A stretch of 48,239 nt of DNA from Acidobacteriota bacterium (GTDB lineage: Bacteria > Actinomycetota > Thermoleophilia > Gaiellales > Gaiellaceae): contig JAGWRZ010000059.1 in assembly GCA_028876365.1 (NCBI GenBank), positions 1 through 48,239 on the forward strand. The letters run 5' to 3'. Shown in pieces: positions 19,689 through 27,848 of this stretch. Numbering within the stretch: position 1 is the stretch's first letter; the number at the start of each line of letters is the position of its first letter. Position numbers and translations under genes: made by a program. The notes under the pieces are model-generated. The model worked only from the letters and a program-made list of their open reading frames with translations, did no database searches and was not told the origin of the DNA.

Positions 19689-20632
19689 TGCCGGCTCCCC
19701 GGTGGGAGATCGTGCCGTACGAGCCCGTACGGCGTCGCGACTTCCTCGACCTCATGCGCGAGGTGTACGAGGGGAGCGCCTGGTCGGAGGAGGAGTTCGA
19801 CTGGTGGTTCGGCCGGAACCCGACCGGCCGGTTCATCCTCAACCTCGCGGTCGAGGACGGCGAGACGATCGGCGCGGCCGCGCAGTCGTTCGCGCGCATG
19901 GTCATCGACGGACGCGAGGGCGAGGCGACGTTCACCATCCACGTGATGACCGGCCCCGCGGCGCGCGGGAAGGGCGTCTTCTCGGGCCTGCAGATGCACA
20001 ACGACGAGCAGGCTGCGCGCGCGGGCGCCCGGCTCGCGCTCGGGTTCACGAACCCGATGGCCGGCCCGATCTTCGTGTCGAAGCTCGGCTGGGAGGAGCT
20101 CTGCTGGCTGCGTCTCTGGGCCCGCCCGAAGCGGCCGCTTTCCGCCCTTCGCCACCTGCGCGCGCACGGCGCGCCGAGCGGGCGCGTCCGCGGCGCGGTC
20201 GAGCGCTTCGGTCCGCGCCACGAGGAGATCTACCGCCGCGCCGCGGCGCGCTGGCCCGCCCACTTCGTCAAGAGCGCCGACTACCTGAACTGGCGCTACG
20301 GAGAGTCGACGCGGTCGTACGCGAGCTTCTCGACCGCCCGCGGCTTCGCCGTCGTCGGCTGGGGCGTCTATCGCGGGATCTCGGCCGGCCTCGTGTGCGA
20401 GCTCGTCGGGGGCGACGGCGTTCGGCTCCTTCGCCGCTGCGTCCGCGCCGTCGACGCCGACCTCGTCATCGCCATGCCCAACCGCGGCGAGTACGGGACC
20501 TACCTCGCGGCGGGCTTCGTCCCGACACCGGCGGCGATCCGGTTCATCGGCCGTTCGCTCCAGGCCGGCGAGCCGCTTCCGCACGGTCGGGACGCGTTCC
20601 GCTTCTCGCTCGGCGACACCGACATCTTCTGA
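19688..20632 (+). CDS. GNAT-family N-acyltransferase
   Basis: A 314-residue protein whose first half is a GNAT domain: after WWFGRNPTGRFI, the strand TFTIHVMTGP leads into ARGKGVFSGL, the acetyl-CoA pyrophosphate-binding loop (R/Q-x-x-G-x-G/A), and ALGFTNPMAGPIFVSKLGW is the typical C-terminal GNAT strand. The second half (about 170-314) looks like a second, degenerate GNAT-like domain containing LNWRYGES, as in some two-domain sugar/peptide acyltransferases. It could acylate the amino sugar made by the upstream aminotransferase (inference). ATG 19688 shares one base with the previous stop; GTG 19685 immediately before is an equal alternative. Its stop forms TGATG with the next gene. Confidence 0.75.
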   Translation: MPAPRWEIVPYEPVRRRDFLDLMREVYEGSAWSEEEFDWWFGRNPTGRFILNLAVEDGETIGAAAQSFARMVIDGREGEATFTIHVMTGPAARGKGVFSGLQMHNDEQAARAGARLALGFTNPMAGPIFVSKLGWEELCWLRLWARPKRPLSALRHLRAHGAPSGRVRGAVERFGPRHEEIYRRAAARWPAHFVKSADYLNWRYGESTRSYASFSTARGFAVVGWGVYRGISAGLVCELVGGDGVRLLRRCVRAVDADLVIAMPNRGEYGTYLAAGFVPTPAAIRFIGRSLQAGEPLPHGRDAFRFSLGDTDIF

Positions 20633-21684
20633 TGGCGCGGCGCAAGATCGTCTTCATCACGCAGGTCGTCGATCCGCGGGACGCGAACCTCGGCGCGACG
20701 CGGGCGAAGATCGCCGCGCTCGCACGCCGCGTCGACGAGGTCGTCGTCCTCTGCGACCGCGGGATCGAGACGACGCTGCCCGCGAACTGCCGTGTCCGCG
20801 TGTTCGGCGCGCCCCGCCGCTCGCAGCGCGCGGCTCGGTACCTGTCGGCGCTCGTGGACGAGCTGCGCGACAGGCCGGTCGCCGTCATCGGGCACATGGT
20901 GCCGCTGTACACGGTCGTGGCGGCGCCGCTCGTGCGCGCGCGGCGCGTCCCTCTGATGCTCTGGTACACGCACTGGAAGTCGCACGCGGTGCTGCGTGCG
21001 GCCGCCCTCGTCTGCACGCAGCTTCTCAGCCTCGACGAGCGCTCGTTCCCGCTCCGGTCGCGCAAGGTGCACGGGATCGGGCACGGCATCGATCTCGGCG
21101 AGTTTCCCTGCCAGCCGCTCAACTCGAGCGCGGGCCGGCAGTTCCGCGTGATGTCGCTCGGCCGGTACACGGCTCCGAAGAAGCTCGACGAGCTGATCGA
21201 GGGCGTCCGCATCGCGCGCGAGCGCGGGCTCGACGCCCGCATCGACCTCCACGGCACGACCGGCGCGCCGGCGCTCGAGGCGTACAAGCGGGAGCTGGAG
21301 GAGCTCGTCGCGCGCCCGGCCTACGACGGCTGGGCGACCGTCGGCGGCCCCATCGTCCGCACGGAGCTCCCGCCGGTGTACGCGGAGGCGGATGTGGTCG
21401 CCTCCGACTTCATCTCCCCGGACAAGATCGTGCTCGAGGCGTGCGCGTCGTGCCGTCCCGTCCTCGCCTCGGACAAGTCGTTCGACACGCTCTTCGCCGG
21501 CATCGAGCCGCCGCTCGCATTCGAGCGCGGCCGGCCGGAGAGCTTCGCCGACCGGGTGCAGGCGCTCGCCGCACTCGACGACGAGGAGCGGTACGCGATC
21601 GGCAAGGAGCTGCGCGAGCGCGTCAGCAGGCAGCATTCGGTCGAGACATGGGCGGACAGGATCCTCGCGCTGGTGGAGACGTGA
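20632..21684 (+). CDS. GT4-like glycosyltransferase with degenerate EX7E motif, paralogue B'
   Basis: A 350-residue GT-B-type protein paralogous to the gene at 14621: both share TQ-x-VD, ARRVDEVVVL near residue 35, LSLDERSFP, KVHGIGHGIDLGEF and MSLGRYTAPKKLD. The position of the first EX7E glutamate is again not glutamate (I in FISPDKIVLEACASC), while DK and the second E are kept. GHMVPLYTVVAAPL near 85 corresponds to HMSPVYALLAAPLL in the paralogue. It sits between the GNAT and another GT4 and is coupled to both by TGATG and GTGA. Confidence 0.72.
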   Translation: MARRKIVFITQVVDPRDANLGATRAKIAALARRVDEVVVLCDRGIETTLPANCRVRVFGAPRRSQRAARYLSALVDELRDRPVAVIGHMVPLYTVVAAPLVRARRVPLMLWYTHWKSHAVLRAAALVCTQLLSLDERSFPLRSRKVHGIGHGIDLGEFPCQPLNSSAGRQFRVMSLGRYTAPKKLDELIEGVRIARERGLDARIDLHGTTGAPALEAYKRELEELVARPAYDGWATVGGPIVRTELPPVYAEADVVASDFISPDKIVLEACASCRPVLASDKSFDTLFAGIEPPLAFERGRPESFADRVQALAALDDEERYAIGKELRERVSRQHSVETWADRILALVET

Positions 21685-22781
21685 AGCCCGGACCGGTCGT
21701 GCACATGCAGAAGGTCGCGGGCATCTCCGGCTCCGAGGCGCACCTGCTCTCGCTCCTCCCGCGCCTGCTCGAGCGCGGCTGGGACGTCCGCTTTCTCATG
21801 TTGCACGAGGGCGAGCCCGGCGCGTGGGACTTCGCCGAGGCGTTGACGGAGCGCGGAGTGCCGCTCGACGCGATCCGCATTCGCGCCGACGTCGACCCGA
21901 TCGCGTTCGGGCAGCTCGTCGCGTACCTCGTGCGCGTGCGGCCCGCGATCCTGCACACCCACCTCGTGCACGCGGAGACCTACGGGCTCCTCGCCGGAAC
22001 GGCCTCGCGCGTCCCCGTGCGCTTCTCGACGAAGCACGGGTTCAACGAGTTCCGCGAGATGCCGTACTTCGGTCTCGCCGACCGGGCGGTCGCGAGCCTC
22101 GCGCACGTCGAGATCGCGATCTCGCGCGGCCTCGCCCGGTACCTCGAGGAGGTGGAGGGCTTCGACGGCGAGAGCTTCGAGATCGTCCACTACGGCATCG
22201 AGCCCGACGGCGAGCCGGCCCCGTATCGCGGCGCGGCGCCGCGCCTCCTGTGCGTCGGCCGCCTCATCCCGATCAAGGGGCACATCGTCCTTCTGCGGGC
22301 GTTCGCGGCGGCGCGGAGAGAGCTCCCGGAGCTCGAGCTCGAGATCGCCGGCCGCGGCCCGCTCGAGCCGGCCCTGCGTGCGCTCGCGAAGGAGCTCGGG
22401 ATCGGCGATGCCGTGCGCTTCCTCGGCCACGTCAGCCCGATCCAGAGCGCGATCGAGCACGCGTCGGTCGTCGTCGTCCCGTCGATGGGCGAGGGGTTCG
22501 GCATGGTCGCGCTCGAGGCGATGGAGCGGGCGCGGCCGGTGATCGCCGCGGCGATCGGCGGCCTCGGGGAGATCGTGCAGGACGGCGTCACCGGCGTGCT
22601 CGTGCCGCCGGGCGAGGCGGACCCGCTCGCGGCGGCGATCGTCTCGGTCGCCTCCGACCCCGCGCTCGGGCGCTCGATGGGCGACGCGGGGCGCGCCCGC
22701 GCGCTCTCGCGCTTCCTCCAGTCGTTCTGCACGGAGCGGACCGAGCTTCTCTACGAGGACGCGCTCAGCAGGCTCCGGTAG
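21681..22781 (+). CDS. GT4-family glycosyltransferase
   Basis: A 366-residue GT-B enzyme that starts PVVHMQKVAGISGSEAHLL, with the G-x-S-E donor loop. ILHTHLVHAETYG lies near 90 and STKHGFNEFRE near 115. The C-terminal domain has CVGRLIPIKGH, IAGRGPLEPAL and the EX7E motif E-GFGMVAL-E, then GGLGEIVQDGVTG. It is the last gene of the flippase operon. It is a close relative of the converging gene on the other strand (22751-23815), sharing G-SE-HLL, HTHLVHA and S-TKH, and the two overlap by 31 nt at their 3' ends. Confidence 0.85.
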   Translation: MKPGPVVHMQKVAGISGSEAHLLSLLPRLLERGWDVRFLMLHEGEPGAWDFAEALTERGVPLDAIRIRADVDPIAFGQLVAYLVRVRPAILHTHLVHAETYGLLAGTASRVPVRFSTKHGFNEFREMPYFGLADRAVASLAHVEIAISRGLARYLEEVEGFDGESFEIVHYGIEPDGEPAPYRGAAPRLLCVGRLIPIKGHIVLLRAFAAARRELPELELEIAGRGPLEPALRALAKELGIGDAVRFLGHVSPIQSAIEHASVVVVPSMGEGFGMVALEAMERARPVIAAAIGGLGEIVQDGVTGVLVPPGEADPLAAAIVSVASDPALGRSMGDAGRARALSRFLQSFCTERTELLYEDALSRLR

Positions 22782-23815
22782 AGCGACACGGTCCGGCCGG
22801 CCATGCGGGCGACCGAGAACTGCTCCCGTGCGCGCGCGGCTCCGGCCCGTCCGAGCTCGGGCGCCTCGAGCGCCCGGCCGATCGCGCGCGCGAGGGCGGC
22901 CGGTTCGTCGGGCGGGACGAGGAGCCCGGTGTCGCCGTCGGCGACGAGCTCGGGGAGGGAGCTCACACGCGTCGCGACGACGGGGAGCCCGGAGACCATC
23001 GCCTCGAGGACGGCGAGGCCGAAGCCCTCCCAGCGCGCCGGCTGCGCGTACACCGACGCGCGGCGGTGCCACGCCGCCACGTCGGGGACGCGGCCGGGCA
23101 GGAAGAGCCGCGAAGCGACGCCGCGCGCGCGCGCGAGCTCCTGCAGGGCGTGCCGCTCGGGCCCCTCGCCGAGCACGACGAGGACGACGTCGACGGGTAG
23201 GTGCGAGAGCGCCTCGATCGCGACGTCGATGCCCTTCTGCCGGGCGAGCCGCGAGACGGAGAGCACGATGCGCGCGCCGGCCGGCACGTCGTCGGCGGGA
23301 TTCGCTCCCCATGCGGGCGGCGGCGCGTCGAGGCCGTAGTGGATCGTCTCGACCTTGCCGGCCGGGACGCCGACGCGCTCGATGGTGAAGTTGCGAAGCG
23401 CGTCGGAGATGGCGACGACGCGGTCGGCGAGACGCGCGAGGCCGCGCTCGACGAAGCGAAACGCGCCGGTGCGAAAGGGATCGTCGTTGTGCTTCGTCGA
23501 CACGAGGGTCGTGCTCCGCAGTCGCGCGGCGAGCCCGCCGTACAGATCCGCGTGCACGAGATGCGTGTGCACGATGTCGGCGCGGATGCCGCGCACGAGT
23601 CGCGCGAGCAGAAGCGGGTCGACGTCGCGCGGCGCCGGGATGCGCACCGCCGGGACCGTCAGCGCGTCGTAGAAGTCGGCCGGGTCCCACACCGGATCGT
23701 CGAGGCCGACGAACACGGGCTCGACACCGCGTTCCGCGAGCGCGGGGAGGAGCGTCAGCAGATGGCGCTCGCTGCCGCCGATCCCGCGCATGCGGTGAAC
23801 GTGGACGACCTTCAC
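22751..23815 (-). CDS. GT4-family glycosyltransferase
   Basis: A 354-residue GT-B enzyme beginning KVVHVHRMRGIGGSERHLL, with IVHTHLVHADLYG near 80 and STKHNDDPFR near 100. The C-terminal domain shows SVSRLARQKGID, VLGEGPERHAL, the EX7E motif E-GFGLAVL-E, and LVADGDTGLLVPP. It is a paralogue of the converging plus-strand gene. GTG 23815 forms a GTGA overlap with the stop of the AsnB gene, so the two are translationally coupled and the transferase may act on, or together with, the product of the amidotransferase (inference). Confidence 0.85.
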   Translation of the reverse strand: MKVVHVHRMRGIGGSERHLLTLLPALAERGVEPVFVGLDDPVWDPADFYDALTVPAVRIPAPRDVDPLLLARLVRGIRADIVHTHLVHADLYGGLAARLRSTTLVSTKHNDDPFRTGAFRFVERGLARLADRVVAISDALRNFTIERVGVPAGKVETIHYGLDAPPPAWGANPADDVPAGARIVLSVSRLARQKGIDVAIEALSHLPVDVVLVVLGEGPERHALQELARARGVASRLFLPGRVPDVAAWHRRASVYAQPARWEGFGLAVLEAMVSGLPVVATRVSSLPELVADGDTGLLVPPDEPAALARAIGRALEAPELGRAGAARAREQFSVARMAGRTVSLYRSLLSASS

Positions 23816-25686
23816 GCGACGGGGACGGGCACGTCGACGTGCATGCGCTGCCAGAGCTCGAGCATCGTCAGCGTCCACAGGCGATGACCGTTGTCGGCGC
23901 GGCCGGATGCATGCTCGGAGAGGAGATGCTCCACCGCCTCCGGCCGGAAGAAGCCCCGCGCCCGCGCCCGCTCGTCGAGGAGCAGCTCGCGGGCGACCGG
24001 CTGCAGCGGCCCGCGGAACCAGGCGGCGAGCGGGATGCCGAACCCGCTCTTGCCCCGGTCGGCCACCTCGGACGGGAGGTCGGCCGCGAATGCCCGGCGG
24101 AGCGCGACCTTGCCGGTGCGGCCCTCCTGCTTGAGCGCGTCGGGCAGCGACAGGCCGAGCTCGACGACGCGGCGATCGAGGAGCGGCGAGCGGAGCTCGA
24201 GCGAGTGCGCCATCGACGCGATGTCGGACTTCGGGAGGAGGTCGCCCGGGAGGTAGGTCTGCAGGTCGAGGAGCTGCAGGCCGGTCGTCCCGTCGGAGGG
24301 CGGCGGGCCGAGCAGGAATCCCGCGGACGTGAGCGCGCCGATCTCGTCCTTCGCCGCCGCGCTCCACAGGTCGGCGCGCTCCTGCAGCGTGAACACCTGC
24401 ATGAGGCGCCCGTACCGCTCGGCGCGCGGCACCGCCGCCGCCTCGAGGAAGCGCGCCGCGCGGAACACGGGGGAGCGCCGCTCGCGCCGGCCGGCGGGCA
24501 GTCGCCGGAGGACGCTCGCGCCGGCGCTCGCGACCGGGCGCGGCACGTGCTCGGCGAGAGCGGCCGCGGCGTAGCGCTCGTAGCCCGCGAACGACTCGTC
24601 GCCGCCGTCGCCGACGAGGCCGACCGTCACCTCGTTGCGCGCCGCCTCGCAGATGAGGAAGAGCGGCAGCGCGGCCTCGTCGCCGAGCGGCTCGTCGAAC
24701 GCCTCCGCCAGGCGGGGCAGCGTCGCCGCCGCATCGGGCTCGAGCACGATCTCGACGTGCTCGGTCGCATACCGCTGCGCGACGGCGCGCGCGTATGCGC
24801 GCTCGTCGTAGCGGCCGTCGGCGAAGCCGACGGTGAACGTGCGGACGGGCTGCGACGACGCGGACGCCATCATCGCGACGACGACGGCGGAGTCGATCCC
24901 GCCGGAGAGAAGCGCCCCGAGAGGGACGTCGGACACGAGTCGCGCACGAACCGCGGCGTCGACCTCCTCGCGCACGCGCTCGAGCCACTCGTCGTCCGAG
25001 AGCTGCTCGACGTGCGCATGCGGCTGCCAGTACCGCTCGACGCGGAGACCGGCGGCGTCCACGACCATCACCGACGCAGGCGGCAGCCGCTGGATGTCGC
25101 GGAACCCGGTACGGTCGCCCGGCACGTACTGGAGGGCGAGATACGCGTCGAGCGCGGCGACGTCCGGCTCGCGCCGGACGCCCGGGACCGCGAGCAGCGC
25201 CTTCGCCTCGGACGCGAACGCGAATGTCCCGTCGCCCGAGCGCGTCCACACGAGCGGCTTCTTGCCGAGCCGGTCGCGGGCGAGGACGAGGCGGCGCTCC
25301 GCCGCGTCCCACAGGGCGATCGCGAACATCCCTTCGAGCCGCTCGACGAATGCAAGCCCGTACTCCTCGTACAGGTGCGGGATGACGGGCGTGTCGCCGC
25401 GACCGCGGACCTCGTGGCCGCGCGCCGCGAGGTCGCGGCGCAGCTCGGAGAAGTTGTACAGCTCGCCGTTGAAGACGGCGACGATGTCGCCGCGCTCGTT
25501 GGCGACCGGCTGGTAGCCGAGCTCCGGGTCGAGCACCTGCAGGCGCTGATGGCCGAGCACGCACGGCCCGAGCGCCTCGGTGCCGCCCTGGTCCGGCCCG
25601 CGATGGCGGATGCGCGCGCGCATCGCGTCGACGACGGCGGGAGGCGGCGCGCCTGACGGCGAATAGAGTCCGCAGATCCCGCACAT
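23812..25686 (-). CDS. asnB: Asparagine synthase-type glutamine amidotransferase
   Basis: A 624-residue two-domain enzyme. The class II glutaminase domain starts at Cys2 (MCGICG) and carries RHRGPD and FNGELYN; the synthetase domain carries the ATP pyrophosphatase loop LLSGGIDSA near residue 260, GDGGDESFAGY near 365 and KSDIASMAHSLELRSPLLD near 485. Length and motifs match AsnB. In glycan loci such proteins (for example WbpS-like enzymes) amidate uronic acid residues instead of, or besides, making asparagine; the CapI-like GalA source in this locus makes sugar amidation plausible but it is inference. Its ATG interlocks with the ATG of the plus-strand gene at 25685. The downstream GT4 gene is coupled by a GTGA overlap. 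Confidence 0.9.
   Translation of the reverse strand: MCGICGLYSPSGAPPPAVVDAMRARIRHRGPDQGGTEALGPCVLGHQRLQVLDPELGYQPVANERGDIVAVFNGELYNFSELRRDLAARGHEVRGRGDTPVIPHLYEEYGLAFVERLEGMFAIALWDAAERRLVLARDRLGKKPLVWTRSGDGTFAFASEAKALLAVPGVRREPDVAALDAYLALQYVPGDRTGFRDIQRLPPASVMVVDAAGLRVERYWQPHAHVEQLSDDEWLERVREEVDAAVRARLVSDVPLGALLSGGIDSAVVVAMMASASSQPVRTFTVGFADGRYDERAYARAVAQRYATEHVEIVLEPDAAATLPRLAEAFDEPLGDEAALPLFLICEAARNEVTVGLVGDGGDESFAGYERYAAAALAEHVPRPVASAGASVLRRLPAGRRERRSPVFRAARFLEAAAVPRAERYGRLMQVFTLQERADLWSAAAKDEIGALTSAGFLLGPPPSDGTTGLQLLDLQTYLPGDLLPKSDIASMAHSLELRSPLLDRRVVELGLSLPDALKQEGRTGKVALRRAFAADLPSEVADRGKSGFGIPLAAWFRGPLQPVARELLLDERARARGFFRPEAVEHLLSEHASGRADNGHRLWTLTMLELWQRMHVDVPVPVA
25664..25669 (+). promoter_or_regulatory. 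Candidate -10 box TAGAGT upstream of ATG 25685
   Basis: TAGAGT fits TANNNT but stands 15 nt from the ATG, so a transcript would carry a leader of about 8 nt. It lies inside the first codons of the divergent AsnB gene. On the minus strand the AsnB ATG has only a weak CAGACT (25699-25694) 7 nt upstream. Confidence 0.3.
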
Positions 25687-26278
25687 GGGGAACAGTCTGC
25701 CTTCATCGTCCGCCGTGGTGTCCTGCCATGTCGAGCGACCGCTCGACGACGAGGCGTGGGCGCGTTTCGACCGCCTGCAGCGCAGGCGCCCCGGCGGCTT
25801 CGACGTGATCGCGCTCGTGCGCCCGCCGGACCCGGACTTCGGCGAGGCGGAGGGACCATGGCTCGAGCGCGCGCGCGCGGCCGCGAGCCGTGCGCCGATC
25901 GGTCTGCACACGCACTGGACGAGCCCCACCCATGCGAGGCCGGTGGGTGGAGATCCGTCTCTGCGCGTGCGCAAGGAGGCGGAGTGGATGCGCGCGCGCG
26001 GCCTCGAGCCGCGGTACTTCTGCGGGGGAGGCTGGTACACGGACGACGCCGTCCGTGCGACCGTCGCCGAGCTCGGCCTCGTCGACTGCACGCCGCGCAC
26101 CGGCGAGCCCACCGCGGAGACGCTGCCGACGACGCACTCGCTCGGGGCGCTCGCACGCGCCGTGCTGCGTCCACTGCCGCATTACCTGCACGCGTACTTC
26201 CACGACTACGACCTGCTCGTGCCGCAGCGCCGCGCCGCGCTCGCTGTATCGCTCCGGATCCTCGGCCGGCGGACGTAG
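25685..26278 (+). CDS. Small polysaccharide-deacetylase-like protein
   Basis: A 197-residue protein without signal peptide or membrane helix. GLHTHWTSPTHARP near 78-91, EAEWMRARGLEPRYFCGGGWY near 103-123, DCTPRTGEP, and YFHDYDLL near 176-183 suggest a truncated deacetylase-type barrel with His/Asp metal ligands; classical CE4 motifs (TFDDG, H-x3-H) are not complete. It is best treated as a distant member of the polysaccharide deacetylase superfamily. ATG 25685 interlocks with the divergent AsnB start; GTG 25715 or 25718 are shorter alternatives that would separate the genes. A TAGAGT -10-like box lies 15 nt before ATG 25685. The initiating transferase follows after 28 bp. Confidence 0.55.
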   Translation: MGNSLPSSSAVVSCHVERPLDDEAWARFDRLQRRRPGGFDVIALVRPPDPDFGEAEGPWLERARAAASRAPIGLHTHWTSPTHARPVGGDPSLRVRKEAEWMRARGLEPRYFCGGGWYTDDAVRATVAELGLVDCTPRTGEPTAETLPTTHSLGALARAVLRPLPHYLHAYFHDYDLLVPQRRAALAVSLRILGRRT

Positions 26279-26291
26279 CCACCGGCGCGGA

Positions 26292-26297
26292 TACACT
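26292..26297 (+). promoter_or_regulatory. Leaderless -10 candidate TACACT, 9 nt before GTG 26307
   Basis: The same TACACT hexamer found at both ends of the wzx/wzy divergent promoter, 9 nt before the GTG of the initiating transferase. It lies in a 28-bp intergenic gap with no Shine-Dalgarno sequence. Confidence 0.5.
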
Positions 26298-26306
26298 TGC
26301 CCTCTC

Positions 26307-27785
26307 GTGGCGATCAGGCCTGTTGTCGGCACCGAGTCGGGCGACGGTGCCGGGGCGGGGCTCCCCGCCTCCGACATCCGTTCGGCGCCCGTCCTTCCGT
26401 CCGGGATCCAGGCTCGCGCGTTGGTGCGACGGCTGTTCAGCGTCGCCGCGCTCGTCGTCGTCGACATCGCGGGCCTCGCCGGCGCGCTCTATCTCGCGCT
26501 CGTCCTGCGCGAGCTCTACTACGGCGAGCGCCCCGTGTTGTGGGGGCTGCCGTGGGACGCCGAGCAGAACTGGCTTCCGTTCCTCGGCGTCGTGACGGTG
26601 CTCGTGTTCTGGCGCGCGGGCCTGTACGCGCCGCGCGAGCGCCGCGCCGGCGCGGGTCGCATCGTCTCGTCGCTGCTGCTCGTCACCGTCATCACCCTCG
26701 CGTTCTCGGTCGGAACCGGCTATCAGCACTCGACGTTCGGGCTGTACGTCACCGCCTTCGTGCTCGCGGGGATCGTCATCGGGCTTCTGCGTGCGAGCTA
26801 CGAGGTCGTGACCGCCGATCTCTGGCGTGTCGCCGGCGTCCGCCGCCGTGCGCTTCTCGTCGGCGAGGGCGATCGCCTCGACTCGCTCCGCCGCGCGATC
26901 GGCCGCGGGCGCAGCGGGATCGACTACGACTTCGTCGGCGCCCTCAGCCCGGACGGCATCGCGGGGCTCGGCGATGTGCTGCGCGAGCACCGGCCCGACG
27001 AGCTGATCGTGAGCAGCGTCGGCATCGAGGAGGAGGAGCTGCTCGATCTCGTCGAGGAAGCGCACCGCCACGGCGTGAAGGTGCGCATCGCGCCGACGAC
27101 CGCCGAGCTGCTCGTCCAGCGCGGGGAGTACGTGCCGGGACAAGGCGTCCCGCTCTTCGAGCTGCGTCCGCCGGTCTTCGCCGGGCTCGACTGGACGGTG
27201 AAGCGCGCATTCGACATCGTCGTCAGCACGGCGATGATCGTGGTCGCGTCGCCTGCGTGGCTCGTGTTCGCGCTCGCGGTGAAGCTCGACTCGCCCGGCC
27301 CGGTGTTCTATCGCGATCGGCGCGTCGGGCTCGGCGAGCGCGAGTTCGGGATGTTCAAGTTCCGCTCGATGTACGTCGACGCCAATCTCCGCCAGGCCGG
27401 GCTCGAGGCGGCGAACGAAGCGTCGGGGCCGCTCTTCAAGATCAAGGACGATCCGCGCGTCACCCGCGTCGGCAGGGTCATGCGCCGCTACTCGATCGAC
27501 GAGCTGCCGCAGGTCCTGAACGTGCTGCGGGGGGAGATGTCGCTCGTCGGCCCGCGGCCGCTGCCGCTGCGCGACTACGTCCAGCTCGAGGACTGGCATC
27601 GCAAGCGCTACCTCGTCCTGCCGGGGATGACCGGGCTGTGGCAGGTGTCCGGCCGCATCGACCTGAGCTTCGACGACCTCGTCCGGCTCGACTTCTACTA
27701 CCTCGAGAACTGGTCGATCTGGCTCGACATCTCCATTCTCGCGAAGACGATGCCCGCCGTCGCAGCGCGGCGCGGGGCGTACTGA
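26307..27785 (+). CDS. Polyprenyl-phosphate sugar-1-phosphate transferase (WbaP/CpsE-like)
   Basis: A 492-residue polyisoprenyl-phosphate hexose-1-phosphate transferase. The N-terminal part has about four to five helices (residues 45-175) followed by a Rossmann-like CoA_binding_3 module (about 180-290). The catalytic bacterial sugar transferase domain starts at KRAFDIVVST near 298, with KFRSMYVDA, RYSIDELPQVLNVLRGEMSLVGPRP (the D-E pair and P-R-P) and PGMTGLWQVSGR. It starts repeat-unit synthesis by moving a sugar-phosphate from UDP-sugar to undecaprenyl phosphate. GTG 26307 follows a TACACT box by 9 nt. A second potential initiator, WecA-like, lies at the right edge. Confidence 0.92.
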   Translation: MAIRPVVGTESGDGAGAGLPASDIRSAPVLPSGIQARALVRRLFSVAALVVVDIAGLAGALYLALVLRELYYGERPVLWGLPWDAEQNWLPFLGVVTVLVFWRAGLYAPRERRAGAGRIVSSLLLVTVITLAFSVGTGYQHSTFGLYVTAFVLAGIVIGLLRASYEVVTADLWRVAGVRRRALLVGEGDRLDSLRRAIGRGRSGIDYDFVGALSPDGIAGLGDVLREHRPDELIVSSVGIEEEELLDLVEEAHRHGVKVRIAPTTAELLVQRGEYVPGQGVPLFELRPPVFAGLDWTVKRAFDIVVSTAMIVVASPAWLVFALAVKLDSPGPVFYRDRRVGLGEREFGMFKFRSMYVDANLRQAGLEAANEASGPLFKIKDDPRVTRVGRVMRRYSIDELPQVLNVLRGEMSLVGPRPLPLRDYVQLEDWHRKRYLVLPGMTGLWQVSGRIDLSFDDLVRLDFYYLENWSIWLDISILAKTMPAVAARRGAY

Positions 27786-27835
27786 AGCGGGCGGCGGCAC
27801 GGCGCGCCGATAACGGTTCCTTCAGATCCCGCTGC

Positions 27836-27841
27836 CACAAT
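27836..27841 (+). promoter_or_regulatory. Leaderless -10 candidate CACAAT, 7 nt before ATG 27849
   Basis: In the 63-bp gap after the sugar transferase gene, CACAAT stands 7 nt before ATG 27849 with no SD. It keeps the A2 and T6 positions of a -10 box but not T1. This spacing is why ATG 27849 is preferred to ATG 27840, which would lie within the box. Confidence 0.4.
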
Positions 27842-27848
27842 GCGTCCG

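Noticed and set aside
27786-27833. AGCGGG...CCCGCT inverted repeat after the sugar transferase gene as a terminator
   Set aside because: Only a 6-bp stem with a 36-nt loop and no T-run; too weak to call.
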